Positions 34,194 to 42,331 of a DNA stretch of 64,000 bases are shown one piece after another (the first letter of the stretch is position 1; each line of letters opens with the position of its first letter). The position numbers and the translations under genes are program-made. Under the pieces are notes generated by a model. The model worked only from the letters and a program-made list of their open reading frames with translations. It was not told where the DNA came from and did not search any database. This DNA is from Sphingobacteriaceae bacterium (GTDB taxonomy: Bacteria > Bacteroidota > Bacteroidia > Sphingobacteriales > Sphingobacteriaceae). The stretch is taken from NCBI GenBank assembly GCA_947460875.1, contig CANHGR010000002.1, forward strand, positions 124,001 to 188,000, given 5' to 3'.

Positions 34194-34820
34194 TTATTTT
34201 GACAGATGTCTAAAGCTGCAGAAAGTAAAATTTTGAACTGTGTTACGCGGAGTTTTATGGTCGACTTTGATACAGTTTATTTTTTCAAAATAAGCTTCTA
34301 TTGCCTTTGTCAAGGAGTTTTCAGAATATTGTTTAACCTCAATTCCGCTGCACTTTGTTGGACCTTGATCTGAAAACGCTCCAATAACTAAAATCCCATT
34401 TGCACTGATGTTTTGCTTAGCCGTTTCTAAATATTTCGAAATATCTTTCTGACTCGTCAAGAAGTGAAACGCTGCACGGTCATGCCACAAGTCGTACTTT
34501 TCGTTTGGATTGAAATCGGTCGCATCAGCTATAATCCAGTTTACAGATTTCGCGCGTTCGCCAAGACGGTGTTTAGCTTTTTCGATAGCTGTCGCTGAAA
34601 TGTCAAGTACCGAAATCTGCTGATATCCTTGATCGAGCAAGTGGTCCACTAAAAAGCTGTCGCCCCCGCCAACGTCAATAATTTTAGCTGTTTTCGGCAA
34701 ATTTAATTGTTTAATGAAATCTAGCGACGTTTCCGGATTTGCTTGAAACCAGCTAAGTTCTTCAAGTTTTTTAGTTTTATATATGGTCTCCCAATGCTGC
34801 TTCGTATTAAAATTATCCAT
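34194..34820 (-). CDS. Class I SAM-dependent methyltransferase
   Basis: A 208-residue protein with a Rossmann methyltransferase fold. Motif I, KIIDVGGGDSFLVDHLL (about 45-61), binds S-adenosylmethionine; motif II is in ISVLDISATAIEKAKHRL and the post-motif DLWHDRAAFHFL near 111-122. The N-terminus WETIYKTKKLEELSWFQ is typical of the thiopurine/thiol methyltransferase-like subgroup. The substrate is unknown. It is convergent with the fucose operon and appears unrelated to it. Confidence 0.85.
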   Translation of the reverse strand: MDNFNTKQHWETIYKTKKLEELSWFQANPETSLDFIKQLNLPKTAKIIDVGGGDSFLVDHLLDQGYQQISVLDISATAIEKAKHRLGERAKSVNWIIADATDFNPNEKYDLWHDRAAFHFLTSQKDISKYLETAKQNISANGILVIGAFSDQGPTKCSGIEVKQYSENSLTKAIEAYFEKINCIKVDHKTPRNTVQNFTFCSFRHLSK

Positions 34821-34969
34821 TCTGTTTTCTTAATTTGATTGGAGCCTACTTATACTAGTAAAATCGACACGAATAATTATGTACATGTTTTTTATTCTCT
34901 TTATTTTAGAGATCTACTTAAAAATTTGGCTTTCATCAATTTACAAAGATCATGTATTACTTTTGGTTT

Positions 34970-35569
34970 ATGATTGAATTCCCGACTATCGTTTTGCAGT
35001 TTAAAAATCAGGGCGAAAAAACCGGCGGGACGTATCGAAATTCCGTCGGATATCGCTCTAGATCTGAAGCCGGGCAACAAAAAGTCATTTAGGGTAAAAG
35101 GCGAGCTGGATCAATATGCTTTTTCAAGTTTAGCCTCAATGCAAAAGGAAATTTTATAATGGCATTGAACGCCGAGATTCGAAAGAAAAGTAAAAAAAGA
35201 AAAGGAGCGATGCTCCTGGAGAAGGTTGAGGAAGATACCGAGTACGAAGTGTACGTACAGAACGAGCTGCTCGAGCATTTTATGGATGATCCGCAAGCAA
35301 AAGATTTTTTTAATAGTCTCGCAAAATCACACCGAGATTATTTTATAAAATGGATAGAAATCGCCAAAACAGAATCAGCTAAAATTAGGCGCTTACTTCA
35401 AACAATCGAAGCCTTGAGCAACAGAATGGGCTATGGTGGGATGATAAGGATGAACGGAAGGAGGGACCTTTATAACATGAGTGACAAATTAATTAAACTC
35501 ATTTTACATTCAAACAAGATTCTTTTTCATAAAATTGCATTTTACAAGCCTCTGCCGGTTGGCATTTAA
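34970..35569 (+). pseudogene. YdeI/OmpD-associated family (DUF1905) gene with two frameshifts
   Basis: An ATG at 34970 opens the family start (MIEFPTIVLQFKNQGEKTGG). Near 35030 the similarity switches to the next frame (IEIPSDIALDLKPGNKKSF), and near 35140 it switches back (KGNFIMALNAEIRKKSKKRKG, frame of 35159-35569). Aligned to the expected protein, the changes look like a 2-bp loss (TATATC to TATC) and a 1-bp loss. The C-terminal part (DDPQAKDFFNSLAKSHRDYFIKW) is intact and could be translated from the ATG at 35159 as 136 residues. Either the gene is recently broken or the sequence has two indel errors. The family is of unknown function. Confidence 0.8.
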
Positions 35570-35577
35570 CTTTAGTT

Positions 35578-36390
35578 ATGGATAAAGAATTTTTTCTCCA
35601 GATTTTCGATAAGCATCAGCGTATTGAAGCGGTGCCTTCAAATAAGGAGTTGGCTGCATGGGCATCTGGTTTTATCCGTATGTTGTACCCAGAGCAAGCG
35701 GGTAATCTGTTTACGGATATCGACGAAGTGAAAAAGCAATTTGCACTATTAGAGGCTGAGCTTGTGAAGATTATGGATGCCACAACGGCATGTAACGATT
35801 GCAACAACGAAGCAAAAGCGAAACGTTTTTTTGAAAATGTTCCTGAGCTGTATCGTATTCTAAATACCGATATCGCTGCAATGCTTGAGGGGGATCCCGC
35901 TGCTAAAAGTGAGTTCGAAATTATTAGAGCTTATCCCGGGTTTTATGCCATTTCATTTTATCGGGTTGCACATGCTCTGCTGCAGTTAGAAATTCCGCTC
36001 ATCCCTCGTATATTAACAGAGTATGCGCACTCACGTACCGGGATTGATATCCATCCGGGAGCTCAAATAGGAGAGTACTTGTACATTGATCATGGTACCG
36101 GACTGGTCATCGGCGAAACGTCTAAGATTGGCAATCACGTAAAATTATATCAAGGCGTAACATTGGGTGCTTTAAGCGTTGAAAAAGACATGGCGCACTT
36201 AAAACGACATCCTACGGTAGAAGATCATGTAATTATTTATTCAGGTGCGACGATTTTGGGTGGCGAAACAATTATTGGCTCTAATAGTATTATCGGAGGA
36301 AATGTTTGGGTAATCAAAAGCGTTCCTCCATTTTCAACAGTTTACCACGAGGCCGAAATTAAGGTTGTAAAACGAAAAATTAAAAATTAA
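35578..36390 (+). CDS. cysE: Serine O-acetyltransferase
   Basis: Acetylates L-serine with acetyl-CoA to give O-acetylserine for cysteine synthesis. The 270-residue protein has an N-terminal helical region (1-145) and a C-terminal left-handed beta helix with hexapeptide repeats: GIDIHPGAQIGEYLYIDHGT near 157-176, GLVIGETSKIGNHVKLYQGV and HPTVEDHVIIYSGATILGG. The catalytic Asp-His pair is in IDHGTG and the second His in KRHPTV. It is 3 bp upstream of cysM, so both cysteine genes are one unit. Confidence 0.95.
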   Translation: MDKEFFLQIFDKHQRIEAVPSNKELAAWASGFIRMLYPEQAGNLFTDIDEVKKQFALLEAELVKIMDATTACNDCNNEAKAKRFFENVPELYRILNTDIAAMLEGDPAAKSEFEIIRAYPGFYAISFYRVAHALLQLEIPLIPRILTEYAHSRTGIDIHPGAQIGEYLYIDHGTGLVIGETSKIGNHVKLYQGVTLGALSVEKDMAHLKRHPTVEDHVIIYSGATILGGETIIGSNSIIGGNVWVIKSVPPFSTVYHEAEIKVVKRKIKN

Positions 36391-36393
36391 AGC

Positions 36394-37266
36394 ATGGCAA
36401 GTATTTTAGATCTGATCGGAAATACTCCTTTAGTAGAAATACAGAAGCTCAATCCCAACCCTGCAGTAAAAATTTACGCAAAGCTGGAAGGAAATAATCC
36501 AGGCGGTAGTGTAAAAGATCGCGCGGCATATAGCATGATTAAAAATGCTGTTGAAAGGGGAGAAGTGAAATCGGGTACTAAGCTTATTGAAGCTACCAGT
36601 GGCAACACTGGTATCGCATTAGCGATGATTGCCTGCTTGTATAATATTGAACTTGAAGTGGTTATGCCGTCTAATTCTACTCGCGAGCGCACGCTCGTGA
36701 TGGAGGCTTTCGGTGCGAAAGTTACTTTGCTTGATTCAATCGAACTTTGTCGCGATTATGCTGATGAAAAAGGCGCCTCAGAAGGCTATTTCTTGTTGAA
36801 TCAATTTGCTAACCCTGATAATTATCTTGCCCATTACCGCACTACCGGTCCCGAAATATGGAATGATACAGATCGCACGCTTACTCATTTTGTAAGTTCA
36901 ATGGGTACCACAGGTACTATTATGGGTACTTCTATGTTTTTGAAGGAGCAAGACCCGGCTGTACAAATTATTGGCTGTCAGCCAACTGAAGAGTCTTCTA
37001 TTCCCGGGATACGCCGATGGCCTGTAGAATATTTGCCTAAAATTTATGATCCTGCACGAGTAGACAGAATCATGGATATTTCTGCCGATGAAGCAACATC
37101 AATGGCAAGAAAGTTAGCAAAATCTGAAGGAATCTTCGCTGGAATGAGTAGTGGCGGTGCCGCCTCGGCCGCTTTTCGCTTAGCTAAGGAGCTTGAAAGC
37201 GGAGTGATTGTTTTTATCGCCTGTGATAGAGGCGACCGTTATTTGAGTAGTGATCTATTTGGTTAA
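36394..37266 (+). CDS. cysM: Cysteine synthase (O-acetylserine sulfhydrylase, CysM type)
   Basis: PLP enzyme that replaces the acetyl group of O-acetylserine by sulfide or thiosulfate. At 290 residues it has the shorter CysM-like length. PLP Lys41 is in GGSVKDRAA; the substrate loop TSGNTG is near 68-73, the phosphate-binding GTTGT near 171-175, and the C-terminal ACDRGDRYLSSDLF is typical of CysM. It is co-transcribed with cysE. It meets the convergent 37272 gene with a 5-bp gap. Confidence 0.94.
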   Translation: MASILDLIGNTPLVEIQKLNPNPAVKIYAKLEGNNPGGSVKDRAAYSMIKNAVERGEVKSGTKLIEATSGNTGIALAMIACLYNIELEVVMPSNSTRERTLVMEAFGAKVTLLDSIELCRDYADEKGASEGYFLLNQFANPDNYLAHYRTTGPEIWNDTDRTLTHFVSSMGTTGTIMGTSMFLKEQDPAVQIIGCQPTEESSIPGIRRWPVEYLPKIYDPARVDRIMDISADEATSMARKLAKSEGIFAGMSSGGAASAAFRLAKELESGVIVFIACDRGDRYLSSDLFG

Positions 37267-37271
37267 AACCT

Positions 37272-37778
37272 CTATTTTTTTTCTTGATTGCCTTTGTCTA
37301 TGCCTGCTCTGTCAGCTGGCGGTTTGGGCCTGCTCATCATCATGACTACCTGATGTATAATTTCATCAAATTTTCCTTTTTGAAGAGGCGTGCAGAGTGC
37401 GCGAATTTTCTGAAAATGATCAAAAGTTAATAAATCCAGACGTTCATTGGCCGCAGAAATCGCGGTAGCCGCAGTCAATTTATCCTGTTGCGTTGTTATT
37501 GTATCTTTCAATAAGTTAAAGAAGTGATCTTTTGCTTGGCTGATGCTATCTAAATATGCTCCGCTGATTTTTCTATGTTCCAGAACAAGTTTTTCGTATT
37601 GATACTGCTGATCCCCATCGAATTTCAGCTCTTTATTAATAAAATCTTTTGGCCTGCCTTCCATATTTCCTGGAGGTCTACCTGGTCGGTCATTCATTCT
37701 TCCAACCCAAAAGAGGGTTACCGTAGCGATATTCGCTAGCACCAATGTGATTAATAGTGCGATAGTTAATTTATTCAT
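37272..37778 (-). CDS. Periplasmic heavy-metal-sensor-like (Spy/CpxP/CnrX type) protein
   Basis: A 168-residue protein with one N-terminal membrane segment (about 4-24). A helical periplasmic domain follows, with an LTxxQ-like pair region (FDGDQQYQYEKLVLEHRK near 53-70 and FDHFQKIRALCTPLQKGKFDEI near 119-140), characteristic of the CpxP/Spy/CnrX/ZraP superfamily. The C-terminal tail is rich in Pro and Lys. It is the third gene of a unit: ECF sigma factor, small membrane protein, this gene. By analogy with Cnr/Zra systems it may sense envelope or metal stress and signal back to the sigma factor; this is inference. Confidence 0.75.
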   Translation of the reverse strand: MNKLTIALLITLVLANIATVTLFWVGRMNDRPGRPPGNMEGRPKDFINKELKFDGDQQYQYEKLVLEHRKISGAYLDSISQAKDHFFNLLKDTITTQQDKLTAATAISAANERLDLLTFDHFQKIRALCTPLQKGKFDEIIHQVVMMMSRPKPPADRAGIDKGNQEKK

Positions 37779-38081
37779 CTAATAACTCGTTACATTAAGG
37801 TTATAGGTCTCTGCAAATTCTGAAATTGAGTTATTGGCAGTCTCTTCTTGTTCTTGCGTTTTATTCTCTAGATTGACCATCTGGAAATTAATTATCAATA
37901 AAATTAACAGGATTGCAATTACATATGACGGGTTGAAAAGTACAGTACGTTGTTGGCTTTTTCTATCATTCATTCTACTTATAAGCCTCGAATAAAAAAA
38001 CGGACGGATTTCTACCACCTTGATGTTTTCTATACTAAGTAGAAGCTCATCTAAATTTGCTGGTTTATTTATCTCTTTCAT
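37779..38081 (-). CDS. Small single-pass membrane protein, candidate anti-sigma factor
   Basis: A 100-residue protein with one transmembrane segment (about 51-66, YVIAILLILLIINFQM). The N-terminal cytosolic half, about 50 residues, contains charged helices, and the Asn/Glu-rich C-terminal part should be periplasmic. It overlaps the end of the ECF sigma gene by 17 bp and its stop abuts the next ATG, so the three genes are translated together. The topology and position fit an anti-sigma factor, but there is no recognisable zinc anti-sigma motif. Confidence 0.65.
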   Translation of the reverse strand: MKEINKPANLDELLLSIENIKVVEIRPFFYSRLISRMNDRKSQQRTVLFNPSYVIAILLILLIINFQMVNLENKTQEQEETANNSISEFAETYNLNVTSY

Positions 38082-38661
38082 AGTAGTACTCTTTTAATTG
38101 ACGTTGAAGGTTCTCTTTTGCTCTACTCACCAATGATTCAATAGCTTTGACACTTTGCTCCATTACTTCCTCTGCGTCGCGATAGCTTATTTTTTCAACC
38201 TTTATTAGCGTAAATGCTATCCTTTGTCTCTCCGGCAGCTGACTTATTGCATTAAATAAAATGGCGGCCTGTTCTTTATTTTCAATTGCAATGCCTGGAT
38301 GATAAAAATCCACGCCCGGATATTTATCATCGCCTTGAATCCATGAAGGAAGCCATTTAGTTAAGGCTTGCCTGGTTTTCCTCTTCCTTAGAAGGTCAAG
38401 CGATTTCCGAATAGCAATTCTATACATCCAAGTGGACAAAGTTGAGTCAGCTCTAAAGCTGTTTATTGATTGATGAACAGAAATAAACACTTCCTGAGTC
38501 ACATCTTCTGCTTCATCCTCATTTTGAATTATATTTAATACAGTACGGTAAATTCTGTTTTTAAATGTTTCTACCAACCATCTAAATGCTTGCTCGTTGC
38601 CGCTTCGGAGCTTATGTATTAAATCTTCATCATCCCGCACTTGTCCATTTGACGTTTTCAC
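38065..38661 (-). CDS. ECF-family RNA polymerase sigma factor
   Basis: Sigma-70 of the extracytoplasmic-function group (198 aa). Region 2 spans about 20-95: AFRWLVETFKNRIYRTVLN, DEAEDVTQEVFISVHQSI (-10 binding) and STWMYRIAIRKSLDLLRKRK. Region 4 spans about 135-190: LPERQRIAFTLIKVEKISY and the recognition helix VMEQSVKAIESLVSRAKENL. A 40-residue linker separates them. It probably directs transcription of its own three-gene unit together with distant targets. Confidence 0.92.
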   Translation of the reverse strand: MKTSNGQVRDDEDLIHKLRSGNEQAFRWLVETFKNRIYRTVLNIIQNEDEAEDVTQEVFISVHQSINSFRADSTLSTWMYRIAIRKSLDLLRKRKTRQALTKWLPSWIQGDDKYPGVDFYHPGIAIENKEQAAILFNAISQLPERQRIAFTLIKVEKISYRDAEEVMEQSVKAIESLVSRAKENLQRQLKEYYYERDK

Positions 38662-38777
38662 CTTATAATTCCTTCGTTAGGTCTGACATTTTCCAAGTGA
38701 TCTTTAAAATTACTCTAATTGAATACAATATAATTTGAATGTCTTAATTAAGTGGAAATAGTTTAAGATTTGACATC

Positions 38778-38825
38778 GGTTCAGCAATCAATTGTTTTCT
38801 GAACCAAATAAACCTGCTATTTTTG
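38778..38825 (+). promoter_or_regulatory. ppc promoter with inverted repeat
   Basis: The -7 box TATTTTTG (38818-38825) is preceded by TTG (38792-38794) at a spacing of 23 bp. A perfect 7-bp inverted repeat, GGTTCAG (38778-38784) / CTGAACC (38799-38805), brackets the -33 region, as expected for a regulator site. The ppc ATG is at 38858. Confidence 0.45.
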
Positions 38826-38857
38826 CGTGTGGAATATGCCTGAATAATACCTAATAA

Positions 38858-41428
38858 ATGAAAGTAAGTCAGAAAGAAGCAGTATTTACCAGCGAAGTAG
38901 TAGCGAGATTTGAATTGTACAATAGTCTTTTTCTAACTTTGCCTTTTTATCAAATTAAATATACGGGTACTTTATTGCCTTTCTTTACATCGCATTGTGA
39001 AGAAAGCGTTAAAAATGAGCTTGAACCGGTAAAGATTATAGAAAGCTTTTTCAGTCAGTATAAACAGTATGTGAAAACGGCTGACAGGTATGATCTTTTG
39101 TTCAGGTTTATTAGATACATCGAAAGGCAGGTTGTCTTATTTGACGCTATAGAAGATTCAGCATTTAATAAAACAAGCCGAAACGAAGACATTGGATCCT
39201 TGAAGCTTTTGCTTCAACAGGCATCAGCGAACCCAGGCATGAAGGAACGTATCTATGAAAAAGTAAAAGATTTCTCGCTTCGATTAGTACTCACGGCACA
39301 TCCTACCCAATTTTATCCGGGACCTGTATTGTCGATCATCACAGACCTTACTGAAGCCCTTAAGACCAATGATATTAACTCGGTACACCTCTTGTTACAG
39401 CAGCTTGGAAAGACTCCATTCTTCAATAAGAAGAAGCCTACCCCGGTTGATGAAGCTGTAAGTCTTGCATGGTTTCTAGAAAACGTTTTTTATCAAGTTG
39501 CATCAAGTATGCAATCGCAGATAGAGAATGAATTTGATTTGCCGGTGTTTGATACGCATCAGCTTATAGAACTTGGTTTTTGGCCGGGAGGTGATCGCGA
39601 TGGCAATCCGAATGTTACGTCAGAAAGTACTAAAGCCGTTTCAGAATTGCTTAGAAAGATTTTATTCAGATGCTACTACCGAGATTTCAGAGTGTTAAAA
39701 CGCCGAATCACCTTTAGAGGAGTTGAGAAATTCATGAACGACCTTCAGGATATTTTCTATGAAAATAGCTTTAATAATCAACCTAAGCTGAAAAACTTGC
39801 AATCAGATATTCTTAACAATCTTGAATCTGTAAAAGGTGTTTTAATGGTAGATCATGATGGACTATTTGTAAGCACCGTTGAAGATCTAATTAGGAAGGT
39901 AAAACTATTTGGATGTTATTTTGCATCGCTGGATATTAGACAAGACAGCAGGGAGTTACGAAAAACACACTTTGCTTGCAGAAAGCATATAAAGTCTTTG
40001 CTGCCGAATGATTATGATGTTTTACCTGAAACAGAAAAACAGGCTGTTTTGACATTTAACGAAGAGGATCATCATGTGACAAAAGCCGACGATGATATTA
40101 GTAAGGACACTTTGCAAACCATTCGCTTGATGAAGGAAATACAGCTGATGGGTGGAGAAAAAGCTTCACATCGCTTTATAATAAGCAACTGTCAGGAAGC
40201 TTCTGATATTCTACAACTGATCAATCTTTTTCTTTGGAGTGGTTGGAAAAAGAGCAGTCTGAATGTCGATTTTGTTCCTTTGTTTGAAACAGTACAGGAT
40301 CTGAGTTCCGCTGGAGTTGTTATGAAAAGTTTATACACGCATCCTTTTTACAAAAAGCATTTACAACGCAGAGGCAATAAGCAGGTAATTATGTTAGGCT
40401 TTTCAGATAGCACAAAAGATGGGGGCTATTTAATGGCTAACTGGTCTATTTACAAAGCCAAAATTGAATTGACTGCTTTGGCTAGAGAACATAATGTTTC
40501 ACTGGCGTTCTTCGATGGAAGGGGTGGGCCACCTTCAAGGGGAGGCGGAAAAACACAAAAGTTTTACGCTACGATGGGCAAAGAGATTGCAAATGATCAT
40601 ATTCAGCTGACCATTCAGGGACAGACAATTAGCAGTCAATACGGATCCTTCGATACAGCTCAATACAATATCGAACAATTAATTAATGCAGGAATAGTAT
40701 CCTCACTTAAGGATAATGAAGATACATTATCGAACGAGCAGAAATCTTTGATTGAAACAATGGCCGTTGCTAGTCATAAATCTTTCGTTGAACTGCGTGA
40801 AGACCCATTATTCTTGAAATATCTGGAAAAATTTAGTCCGTTAACGCTCCTCTCTCAGATAAACATCAGCAGCCGACCTGTAAAACGGAATTCAACTTCT
40901 GAACTAAAGCTCGAAGATTTGCGAGCCATAAGTTTTGTAACCGCTTGGAGTCAGTTAAAGCAGAATATACCTGGATTTTACGGCGTTGGTACTGCTTTGA
41001 AGACTATAAAGCAGCAAGGCTTCTGGGCGGAAACAAAGGAATTATATGAAGTGTCCGGACAATTTAAAACAACGATAGATAATTGCATGATGTCTATGTC
41101 AAAGTCGGATTTTAGGGTTTTAGCATATTTGGGGAAAGACAAAGTCTACGGTAAGTTCTGGAAGAATTTAAAAAAAGAATTTGAATTAACCAAGTCGATG
41201 ATGCTTGAACTGACAGATACTCAAGGATTAATGGATCAATATCCCGTTGAACGGATGTCGATAGCTTTGAGAGAAAGGATTGTGTTACCATTAGTTATTA
41301 TTCAACATTATGCCTTACAGCAACTTCAAGAATTAAAGTCAAGTGACTCTGAAAGGATCGCAATCTATAATAAATTGGTGATTCGTACAGTATACGGTAT
41401 TGTAAATGCTGGCAGGAATTTAGCCTAA
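38858..41428 (+). CDS. ppc: Phosphoenolpyruvate carboxylase
   Basis: Carboxylates PEP to oxaloacetate, the anaplerotic supply to the TCA cycle. The 856-residue protein has LTAHPTQFYPG with the catalytic His near 146-156, WPGGDRDGNPNVT near 242-254, MLGFSDSTKDGGYLMANW near 511-528, and the catalytic FFDGRGGPPSRGGG near 552-565. The C-terminus reads GIVNAGRNLA rather than the more usual xxMRNTG, as in other Bacteroidota enzymes of this type. It has its own promoter and is followed by a bidirectional terminator. Confidence 0.95.
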   Translation: MKVSQKEAVFTSEVVARFELYNSLFLTLPFYQIKYTGTLLPFFTSHCEESVKNELEPVKIIESFFSQYKQYVKTADRYDLLFRFIRYIERQVVLFDAIEDSAFNKTSRNEDIGSLKLLLQQASANPGMKERIYEKVKDFSLRLVLTAHPTQFYPGPVLSIITDLTEALKTNDINSVHLLLQQLGKTPFFNKKKPTPVDEAVSLAWFLENVFYQVASSMQSQIENEFDLPVFDTHQLIELGFWPGGDRDGNPNVTSESTKAVSELLRKILFRCYYRDFRVLKRRITFRGVEKFMNDLQDIFYENSFNNQPKLKNLQSDILNNLESVKGVLMVDHDGLFVSTVEDLIRKVKLFGCYFASLDIRQDSRELRKTHFACRKHIKSLLPNDYDVLPETEKQAVLTFNEEDHHVTKADDDISKDTLQTIRLMKEIQLMGGEKASHRFIISNCQEASDILQLINLFLWSGWKKSSLNVDFVPLFETVQDLSSAGVVMKSLYTHPFYKKHLQRRGNKQVIMLGFSDSTKDGGYLMANWSIYKAKIELTALAREHNVSLAFFDGRGGPPSRGGGKTQKFYATMGKEIANDHIQLTIQGQTISSQYGSFDTAQYNIEQLINAGIVSSLKDNEDTLSNEQKSLIETMAVASHKSFVELREDPLFLKYLEKFSPLTLLSQINISSRPVKRNSTSELKLEDLRAISFVTAWSQLKQNIPGFYGVGTALKTIKQQGFWAETKELYEVSGQFKTTIDNCMMSMSKSDFRVLAYLGKDKVYGKFWKNLKKEFELTKSMMLELTDTQGLMDQYPVERMSIALRERIVLPLVIIQHYALQQLQELKSSDSERIAIYNKLVIRTVYGIVNAGRNLA

Positions 41429-41456
41429 ATTATTTAGCAGTAAAATTTTGGACAAT

Positions 41457-41486
41457 AAAAAAGCCGACTGAAAAGCCGGCTTTTTT
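41457..41486. terminator. Bidirectional terminator between ppc and small lipoprotein gene
   Basis: AAAAAAGCCGAC (41457-41468) and GCCGGCTTTTTT (41475-41486) form a stem with one mismatch around a 6-nt loop, with an A run on one side and a T run on the other. It can end both converging transcripts. Confidence 0.85.
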
Positions 41487-41506
41487 ATTAATTCAAATAA
41501 ATTGAA

Positions 41507-41692
41507 TTATTGTGCGATTGAATCAACTGAGTCAACTGCAGCAGTAGCAGTAGAATCAATTGTATCCATAGCAGAAATTGCTGTAGAGTCGATTGAATCA
41601 GTAGCAGTTTCTTCAGTCTGGTTTGAGCTACAAGCTGCAACTGAAAGAGAAATTGCAAGGGCTAAAAAGCCGAATTTAAATGAATTTTTCAT
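41507..41692 (-). CDS. Small lipoprotein with Asp-Ser repeats
   Basis: A 61-residue protein with a lipobox (SVAAC, Cys21) after a basic, hydrophobic signal. The mature 40 residues are made of about three imperfect 11-residue units, each with D-S-x-D-S-T-A (TATDSIDSTAIS, AMDTIDSTATA, AVDSVDSIAQ). No Lys or Arg is present in the mature part, so it is acidic and probably unfolded. Function unknown. Codon use and repeat structure argue for a real gene rather than the antisense frame that also happens to be open. It shares the terminator at 41457-41486 with ppc. Confidence 0.7.
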   Translation of the reverse strand: MKNSFKFGFLALAISLSVAACSSNQTEETATDSIDSTAISAMDTIDSTATAAVDSVDSIAQ

Positions 41693-41960
41693 GTGTTAAT
41701 TTTGACAGTTATTAATATTAATATCATCCTTTAATACTGTGATCAGTGAAAGGTAACCCAGTTTCAGAGAAGAAAAATGCTTTTTTTATTTTATGCTGCT
41801 ATATTATTATGTATGTCCCTGCTTTTTGCTTTGTCAAATTTACATATATCAACAAAATGAGCTCTGAAAATCAACGAATGTTTAGCTGAAAGTGCTATTG
41901 TAATCGTATAAAAGCCGAGTTTCGATAGTTATCTGGAAGAACTTGCAATCATTTTAAAAC
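41693..41960. other. Gap before the tRNA pair
   Basis: About 270 bp without a gene. The minus strand carries TAAATTTG at 41835-41842, a possible -7 box for the small lipoprotein 143 nt downstream. Nothing else is recognisable. Confidence 0.35.
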
Positions 41961-41961
41961 A

Positions 41962-41989
41962 ACAAAGCCGCTCATATGAGAGGCTTTGT
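41962..41989 (-). terminator. Terminator of tRNA-Leu
   Basis: ACAAAGCC (41962-41969) pairs with GGCTTTGT (41982-41989), enclosing the palindrome CTCATATGAG. The minus strand continues TGTTTT. The stem begins at the tRNA discriminator base. Confidence 0.65.
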
Positions 41990-42074
41990 ACAGAAAGCGG
42001 GAATCGAACCCGCACTCGCTTTAGGGCGAACAGGATTTTAAGTCCTGCGTGTCTACCAGTTCCACCATTTCTGC
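41989..42074 (-). tRNA. tRNA-Leu(UAA)
   Basis: An 86-nt class II tRNA. The acceptor stem GCAGAAA pairs with TTTCTGT, with A as discriminator. The anticodon stem CAGGA/TCCTG encloses loop CTTAAAA with anticodon TAA, reading UUA. A long variable arm (TTCGCCCTAAAGCGA) and GGTTCGATTCC T loop are present. CCA is not encoded. Confidence 0.95.
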
Positions 42075-42145
42075 AGATGGTTAATATTTACCAATTCCAA
42101 CTCCTGACGACTATCGGGATCTGCAAATGGCAGGTTTAAAAACTA

Positions 42146-42170
42146 AATCCCTTCCTAGTAGGAAGGGATT
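42146..42170 (-). terminator. Terminator of tRNA-Gly
   Basis: Perfect 10-bp stem AATCCCTTCC (42146-42155) / GGAAGGGATT (42161-42170) with a 5-nt loop. The minus strand continues TTAGTTTTT. It lies directly after tRNA-Gly. Confidence 0.75.
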
Positions 42171-42172
42171 AG

Positions 42173-42245
42173 AGCGAAAGACGAGGTTCGAACTCGCGAC
42201 CTCAACCTTGGCAAGGTTGCGCTCTACCAACTGAGCTACTTTCGC
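42173..42245 (-). tRNA. tRNA-Gly(GCC)
   Basis: A 73-nt tRNA. The acceptor stem GCGAAAG pairs with CTTTCGC, discriminator T. The D arm is TAGCTCAGTTGGTAGAGC. The anticodon stem CAACC/GGTTG encloses TTGCCAA with anticodon GCC, reading GGC and GGU. The T arm GCGAGTTCGAACCTCGT is intact. CCA is not encoded. Confidence 0.96.
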
Positions 42246-42250
42246 ATTTT

Positions 42251-42274
42251 CGGTTATCCCATTCGGGACAACCG
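42251..42274. repeat. Hairpin between recX and tRNA-Gly
   Basis: CGGTTATCCC (42251-42260) and GGGACAACCG (42265-42274) are inverted copies with one mismatch around ATTC. It lies 57 bp after the recX stop on the minus strand, but no T run follows, so it may be an RNA-processing or RNA-stability element rather than an intrinsic terminator. Confidence 0.4.
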
Positions 42275-42331
42275 AGCCACAAATATAGGGAGAAAAGCCA
42301 TTCCGTCAAGAAAATTTTCAAATTTCGATGA

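Noticed and set aside
41502-41699. 65-codon plus-strand frame over the small lipoprotein
   Set aside because: It is the antisense of the D-S repeat gene, which has a signal peptide and lipobox; the plus frame has neither.
42251-42274. Terminator for recX
   Set aside because: The stem is good but no T run follows on either strand; listed only as a repeat.
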